Assembly (NCBI RefSeq): GCF_026745355.1 | Contig: NC_079206.1 | Location: forward strand, 44,765,216-44,829,215 | Direction: 5' to 3' | DNA length: 64,000 nucleotides | DNA from: Beta vulgaris subsp. vulgaris | Lineage: Eukaryota; Streptophyta; Magnoliopsida; Caryophyllales; Amaranthaceae | Shown here: positions 59,111 through 64,000 of the stretch, piece after piece | How positions within the stretch are numbered: position 1 is the stretch's first letter | Layout of the letters: each line of letters begins with the position of its first letter | Notes under the pieces: model-generated | Database searches by the model: none | What the model was told of the DNA's origin: nothing | Seen by the model: the letters and a program-made list of their open reading frames with translations, nothing else | Translations under genes and position numbers: made by a program

Positions 59111-62100
59111 AATGGCTCGGACTCCTTTTCCATTGTTCCGGGCAACAACAACAACCCCAACTCTTCTCTAGCTCTTCACTCCTGAGCAATGGAAAACCTT
59201 AGCGGGGATGTTTGGCAATGCTAATGTTTCGGCCAACAGCTTAAATGGTGAGTTTGATAATAAATTGTGGATAATTGATACAAGCACATCTCATCATGTT
59301 ACGGGAGTTTAGTCTTGGTTATCTGATACCCAACCTTTTGATTGTCCTGTTGGTCTTCCCAATGGTGCAACGGTTTTATATACCATGGTTGGCTCGGTTT
59401 GTTTATCATCCAAAGTTATTCTTATGAACGTTCTTTTTGTTCCTAATTTGAGCTACAATTTACTTTATGTTTCTCAACTTTGTGATGATTTGCAGTGTGT
59501 TGTCCAATTTACTAATTCTATTTGTGTTATTGAGGACCCCATGAAGGAGCAGATTGGAATGGGGAGTAGGAAGGACAAACTTTACTACTTTGTGGGCAAT
59601 GATTCTATTCAACATGTCTCCATCTCTTCTGATTCTTCCTTGTTTGACTTGTGGCATCAACGTCTTGGTCATCCTTCTGAGAATATTGTAGAAACTCATT
59701 CCCCCCCTCTGCAATCATAAGGGTCATTTGCATCCTAATTGTGAGATTTGTTTTCGTTCTAAACATTCTAGAACAAAATTTCCTTCTAGTGATAATAAGG
59801 CTTCTAAAGTTTTTGAGAAAATTCGTTGTGATGTGTGGGGGCCATATCGCCATGTTTCTTCTTGTGGTGCCCGTTATTTCTTAACTATTGTGGATGATTT
59901 CACTAGAGCTATGTGGACTTACTTGTTGGTTCATGAAATGGAAGTTTTTTCTATGTTCATGACATTTGTGGCTTCCTTCAACGCCAATTCTCTCAAACTA
60001 TTAAGATTGTTCAAAGTGATAATGGCACTGAATTTCGATGTTTGCTTGATTATTTTCATCCACTAGCATCTTGTTTCAAACTTCTTGTTTGGGTACTCCA
60101 GAAAAAAAAAGGGAGGATCGAACGTAAACACCAACACAATCTTAATGTAGCCAGTGTCCTTCGATTTCAAGCCCATTTGCCTATTTTTTTTTTTGGGGAA
60201 TGTGTTCTAGCAGCTTCTCATTTGATTAATCGTACTCCCTCTTTATTACTCAAAGGCAAAACCCCTTTTAAATGTTTGTTTGGTCGCATTTCTTCCTATG
60301 ATGCTATTTGTGTTCTTGGATGTCTTGCCTTTGCTAATAACCAAAAAACCAAGGATGACAAATTTAGTAGTCGTAGTCGCAAGTGTGTCTTTGTTGGGTA
60401 TCCCTTTGGTCAAAAGGGGTGAAAATTATATGATCTTGAGACTAAATAATTTTGTCTCTCGTGATGTCAAATTTGATGAACAAAATTTTCCTTTTCTTCA
60501 TCCTACTGATCTTCCTCCTGATTCTTTATACTTACACACTTCATCTATTCATCGTGATTTTGATGAATTTGATGATTTTGATTCTTCCTCCTCACTTCCT
60601 GATCCTGGTCCACAAAATACCTCCCTTCCTCCTCCTATAAATGGCCCACCAAGCTCCTCCCAGCTCCCCACCACTTTTTTCGCACCAAATCAGCCCAGTT
60701 CTTCACTCCAACCTGTCCCAGCCCGTCTCCTTCGTCTGGGCTTTCTTCCACGTCCAACCCCAATCTTCCCCTCTCTTCTAATCCGTATGGGCCAACTAAA
60801 GCGCCCAACCCACCTATCAATTTCTTTTCTCCCAGCCCGCATTCTATTCTTCTCTCCTCTTCTGCAGGCCCATTATTCGGGTCCGTTCTTCCCCCTAGCT
60901 CGCCTGGTCCGATTCCCTCTTCTCCAGGCCCATCTCCACAAAATCCCACGCCTGATGCAACTTCTTCTCTATCTCTTCCTAGTTCCAGTTTTGGCCCATC
61001 TAAGGCTCCTTCCGACCCAAACACATCATCTGAGTCCTCTTTGGGCCGCAATCACCGCACCAAGGTCCCCTCCACTCGTTTACGGGACTACGTTACTCAT
61101 ACCTTACTTGCTCCAAGTGGTTCTTTGTCCCCTCCTTCATCCGATTTCCCTGCTTCTTTAGGTACTCCTTATCCATTGGCAAACTATATAAATTGTGACA
61201 ATTTTTTTGCGCATTATCGAAAGTTTCTTACATCTCTTATTTCTCAACAGAAACCTCATTCTTTTACGGAGGCTATGAAGGATGCAAGTTGGCGAGCTTC
61301 TATGCAAACTGAATTCAGGCTCTTCAGGATAATGATATTTGGACTCTCGAACCTCTTCCTCCGGGGAAATAAGCTTTAGGGAGTCAATGGTGTATTGTAT
61401 CAAGTATCATTCTGATGGTCGTATTGAACGTCTTAAATCTCGCTTAGTTGTATTTGGCAATCATCAGCAGGTGGGGCTTGGCTATAATGAGACTTTTGCT
61501 CTAGTTGCCAAAATGACCATTATTCGTGTTTTTCTTGCCATTGCTGCTTCCAAGCATTGGGAGTTTCATCAGATGTATGTTCACAATGCATTCTTACATG
61601 GTGATCTTGAGGAGGAAGCTTCCTCCTGGTTTTGCTAGGTCCGACCCTACCCTTGTTTGTCGGTTACAAAAACCTTTATATGGCCTCAAACAGGCTCATC
61701 GGTGTTGTTTTGCAAAGCTTGTCACAACTTTGAAAGAGCACAACTTCTCACGATCCTACTCTGATTATTCTTTATTTACCTTCACTCATGGCACTATTCA
61801 ACTTAATGTTTTGGTGTATGTGAATGTTCTCAATATCTATGGCAATAACTCTTTTGCTATTTCATTGTTCAAACCCTTTCTTAGTGACTATTTCAAAATG
61901 AAGGATTTGGGTCCTGTTAAGTATTTTTTGGGCATTGAAGTTGCTCGCAGGACTTCTGGTTTGTTTTTGTGTCAATGAAAGTACACCCTTGATATTATTT
62001 TTGAGATAGGTTTGTTGGGCTCAAAGCACTAGTAGAAAAAAGCCTACTTGCTGCGGTTAAAAAGTGCCATATTGCTGCGGAATAGGGCGCGCAGCAATTG

Positions 62101-63600
62101 AGGGCGCAGCAATAGGTATTAATAATATTGCTGCGGTTTTAAACCGCAGCAATATATACCAATATTGCTGCGGTTTTTTAGGCCAAACCGCAGCAATATT
62201 TTCATTTTTTATCAGGAAAAATTCAGTATATTGCTGCGGTTTTTAGCCAAAACCGCAGCAATATGACCTGGTACAGACAAAAAAAAATTTTTTTTTTTTT
62301 GTCATTTCGCAAATGAATTTGAAAAATTAAAACCATGCAACTAACATATCCACTATCCACCATATTTGAAGACAAACTAAAGATAAAACACATATCTTAA
62401 TTAATATATTAACATAAGAAAACTAATTACAACTTAATGATTAATTACAAAAATTATAATAAAAACAAAATATATTAAAAAATAAAGAAACAGATCTAAA
62501 GAAGAACATAATATAAAAAAAATCCTAAAATAAAAAAATTTATGAACAGATCTCACCAAACGAACAAAAAAAAGGAAAACAAAGAATTTACTACCAGATC
62601 TACAAACAAAAACTATATTAAAAAATAAAGAAAAATCATAAAATAAAATAATCTACAAACATACAGATCTGAAAAAAAAAAAAAATCCTAAAAGCTATCT
62701 CAACAGCGACTCAGCGAGTACAGATCTGAAAAAAAGAAAAAAAATAAAAAAATCCTAAACCGATCTCAACAGCGACGGAGCGCGACAAGCGAAGATCGTG
62801 AGATGGAGAACGATGAACGAACGAGGAGAGTGAAGAGTTCGCGAAGAACGTTCTTGATGAGAGCGAAGATCTCAACAGCGATGGATCGTGAGATGGTGTT
62901 AACACTGAAAGCACCGAAGATGGCGAAGAACAACGAACGAGCCGGCGGTCTTGATGAGAGACGACGCTCCAGCCGGCGAAAAGTGGGCGAAGATCCGGCG
63001 GTTTTTGAGAGGATGATGAGAGGAGTGAGAGAGGAAAGAGGCGTGAGATGTAAAGGGTGAGAGGAAGAGAAGGAGTGAGAGGAAGAGAAGGAGTGAGAGA
63101 GGCGTGGAGTGTGAGAAGGGGTGAGAGAGGCGTGGAGTGAGAGAAGGGGTGAGAGGAATAAAACCCTAAGCGAGCTTTGTCACTCTTTTATATATTTTTT
63201 TTATAATATTGCTGCGGTTTTCTTAAAAAACCGCAGCAATATATTAAAATATAATTTTTTAATTTTATTTTAATATATTGCTGCGGTTTTTGTCAAAAAC
63301 CGCAGCAATATATTTGGTCAAATAGTCAATTTTTTTAGAAATTTTCTCGATGACACCATATTGCTGCGGTTTTAGGATGAAACCGCAGCAATATCTTTAT
63401 TTTATATTTAACTTTTTTTTTTCGTAATATATTGCTGCGTATGGGTTAAACCGCAGCAATATCACCGCAGCAAATAGCATTTATTCTACTAGTGAAGCCG
63501 TGTGGTTTCCCTATGGAACAAATTAATTGCCTCAATCATGAATTCATGATACTAGTGCTTTGTATGATGATCCGAAGAGGTATCGTCGCCTTGTTGGACG
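59111..63600 (+). pseudogene. Copia pol: protease, integrase, RT, partial RNase H; interrupted by CACTA and hAT insertions
   Basis: Protease remnant: LWIIDTSTSHHVTG (about 59266), where the usual catalytic DSG/DTG reads DTS. Pre-integrase: LWHQRLGHPS (about 59652). Integrase: DVWGPYRH and DDFTRAMWTYL (about 59830-59930), then a frame change. RT: KSRLVVFGNHQQVG (about 61435), a VHNAFLHGDLEEE block (about 61579) and KPLYGLKQA (about 61672). The catalytic YVDD position reads YVNV (about 61817). FKMKDLGPVKYFLGIEV follows. The frame LGSK is cut by the CACTA at 62027 and resumes PCGFPMEQ after 63494. It stops at VGR, where the hAT at 63601 begins. Copia order (integrase before RT) is clear. Confidence 0.9.
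62027..63494. mobile_element. Non-autonomous CACTA transposon, 1468 bp, TSD AAG
   Basis: Ends CACTAGTAGAAAAAAGC... and ...TTCTACTAGTG are inverted, flanked by AAG (62024-62026 and 63495-63497). Both ends carry arrays of hairpins of the form ATTGCTGCGGTTT...AAACCGCAGCAAT (three at 62120-62265, four at 63208-63475). The interior is A-rich, then G/A-rich with GAGAGGCGTGGAGTGAGAG minisatellite units (about 63000-63160). There is no transposase. The insertion splits the Copia RT/RNase H junction. Confidence 0.9.
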
Positions 63601-64000
63601 TAGGGCTGGCAATGGCTCAGGTTGGGTTGGTGGGTTGGCGGGTTGAGAACCCCTTGACCCAACCTGACCTGTTAACTTAAACGAGTTGAAATTTACAACC
63701 CAACCCAACCCAACCTTATGATAAACGGGTCAACCTTCAGGTCGACCCGTTTATTTTTTTTTCGTGTTTTTTCTAGAAAAAAAAAACAACATAATTTCTT
63801 TGCAAATAACAGTAGGCAGCAAATTAAAATTAAGTCATTACATAACCATATGTAATATTGTTCAAAATCAACATAACTTTTGTTCAAAATCAACATTAAT
63901 GTTCAAAATTAAAATCATTACAACTTCGTAAGCAATTGTTCAACCTTAAGTGTAATGACTAAGTCATAATAAGCAAGAGCGGTAGAGGAATCCAAATTTT
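63601..64000. mobile_element. hAT-type element, left end only (runs off the window)
   Basis: Begins TAGGGCTGGCAATGGCTCAG immediately after the Copia frame YRRLVGR. TAGGGCTGGCAA with subterminal GGGTTGGGTTGGTGGGTTGG/ACCCAACC repeats matches plant hAT ends and resembles the ends of the element at 16957-18848. The expected 8-bp TSD is GTTGGACG (63593-63600). The partner is outside the window. Confidence 0.6.

Noticed and set aside
60280..61161. 293-codon Pro/Leu/Ser-rich ORF
   Set aside because: Alternative frame over the low-complexity Ser/Pro linker of the Copia polyprotein between integrase and RT; the true frame carries the linker.
62120..63475. Regularly recurring 13-bp inverted units as a CRISPR-like array
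   Set aside because: Spacing is irregular, copies alternate in orientation, and they are confined to the two ends of a TSD-flanked CACTA.

Overview
The window is AT-rich nuclear DNA of a flowering plant, most likely a eudicot. The evidence is one intron-rich plant-type bromodomain gene, plant chromovirus, Copia and L1 retroelements, CACTA/hAT/Helitron/MITE transposons, and a piece of plastid clpP lying in an intron. No rRNA, tRNA or CRISPR locus was found.

1-14.3 kb: a tandem Ty3/gypsy chromovirus (Tekay/Del-like, very long LTRs). The order is 3' internal part of copy 1, LTR A, complete internal region of copy 2, LTR B, with LTR A shared by both copies. All coding regions are broken by indels, and several breaks are common to both copies. 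An unusual acidic ORF sits between the primer-binding site and gag. LTR B abuts the end of an older reverse-strand LTR of the same family.

14.3-24.8 kb: decayed repeats. They include a Copia-size solo LTR with a perfect 5-bp target-site duplication (TSD), a 1.9-kb hAT element, a small minus-strand retroposon and two related non-autonomous Helitrons in opposite orientation.

24.8-36.2 kb: a deep transposon nest whose boundaries can be read from TSDs. A MITE contains solo LTR C (minus); C contains solo LTR D (minus) and a GC-rich hAT; D contains a 5.6-kb CACTA element; the CACTA contains solo LTR E; and E contains a PIF/Harbinger-type element. The CACTA carries a spliced, chimeric pseudogene on the minus strand. 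Its first exon resembles the N-terminus of proteasome subunit RPN9, and its other exons come from a second gene, tentatively DUF1995/LPA3-like.

36.7-42.6 kb: a nearly full-length L1-type LINE (ORF1 plus EN-RT-RNase H ORF2, poly(A), 15-bp TSD) inserted in a MITE.

42.6-54.7 kb: the only apparently functional host gene, a GTE-type BET bromodomain gene. It has 10 coding exons, a 784-codon reading frame and a 7.4-kb third intron holding a plastid clpP fragment and diverged local duplications.

54.7-64 kb: a Tourist-like MITE, a Tip100-type hAT derivative, and a 5' Copia element with a dead reverse transcriptase. The Copia is interrupted by a 1.5-kb palindrome-rich CACTA and then by a hAT element that runs off the window.
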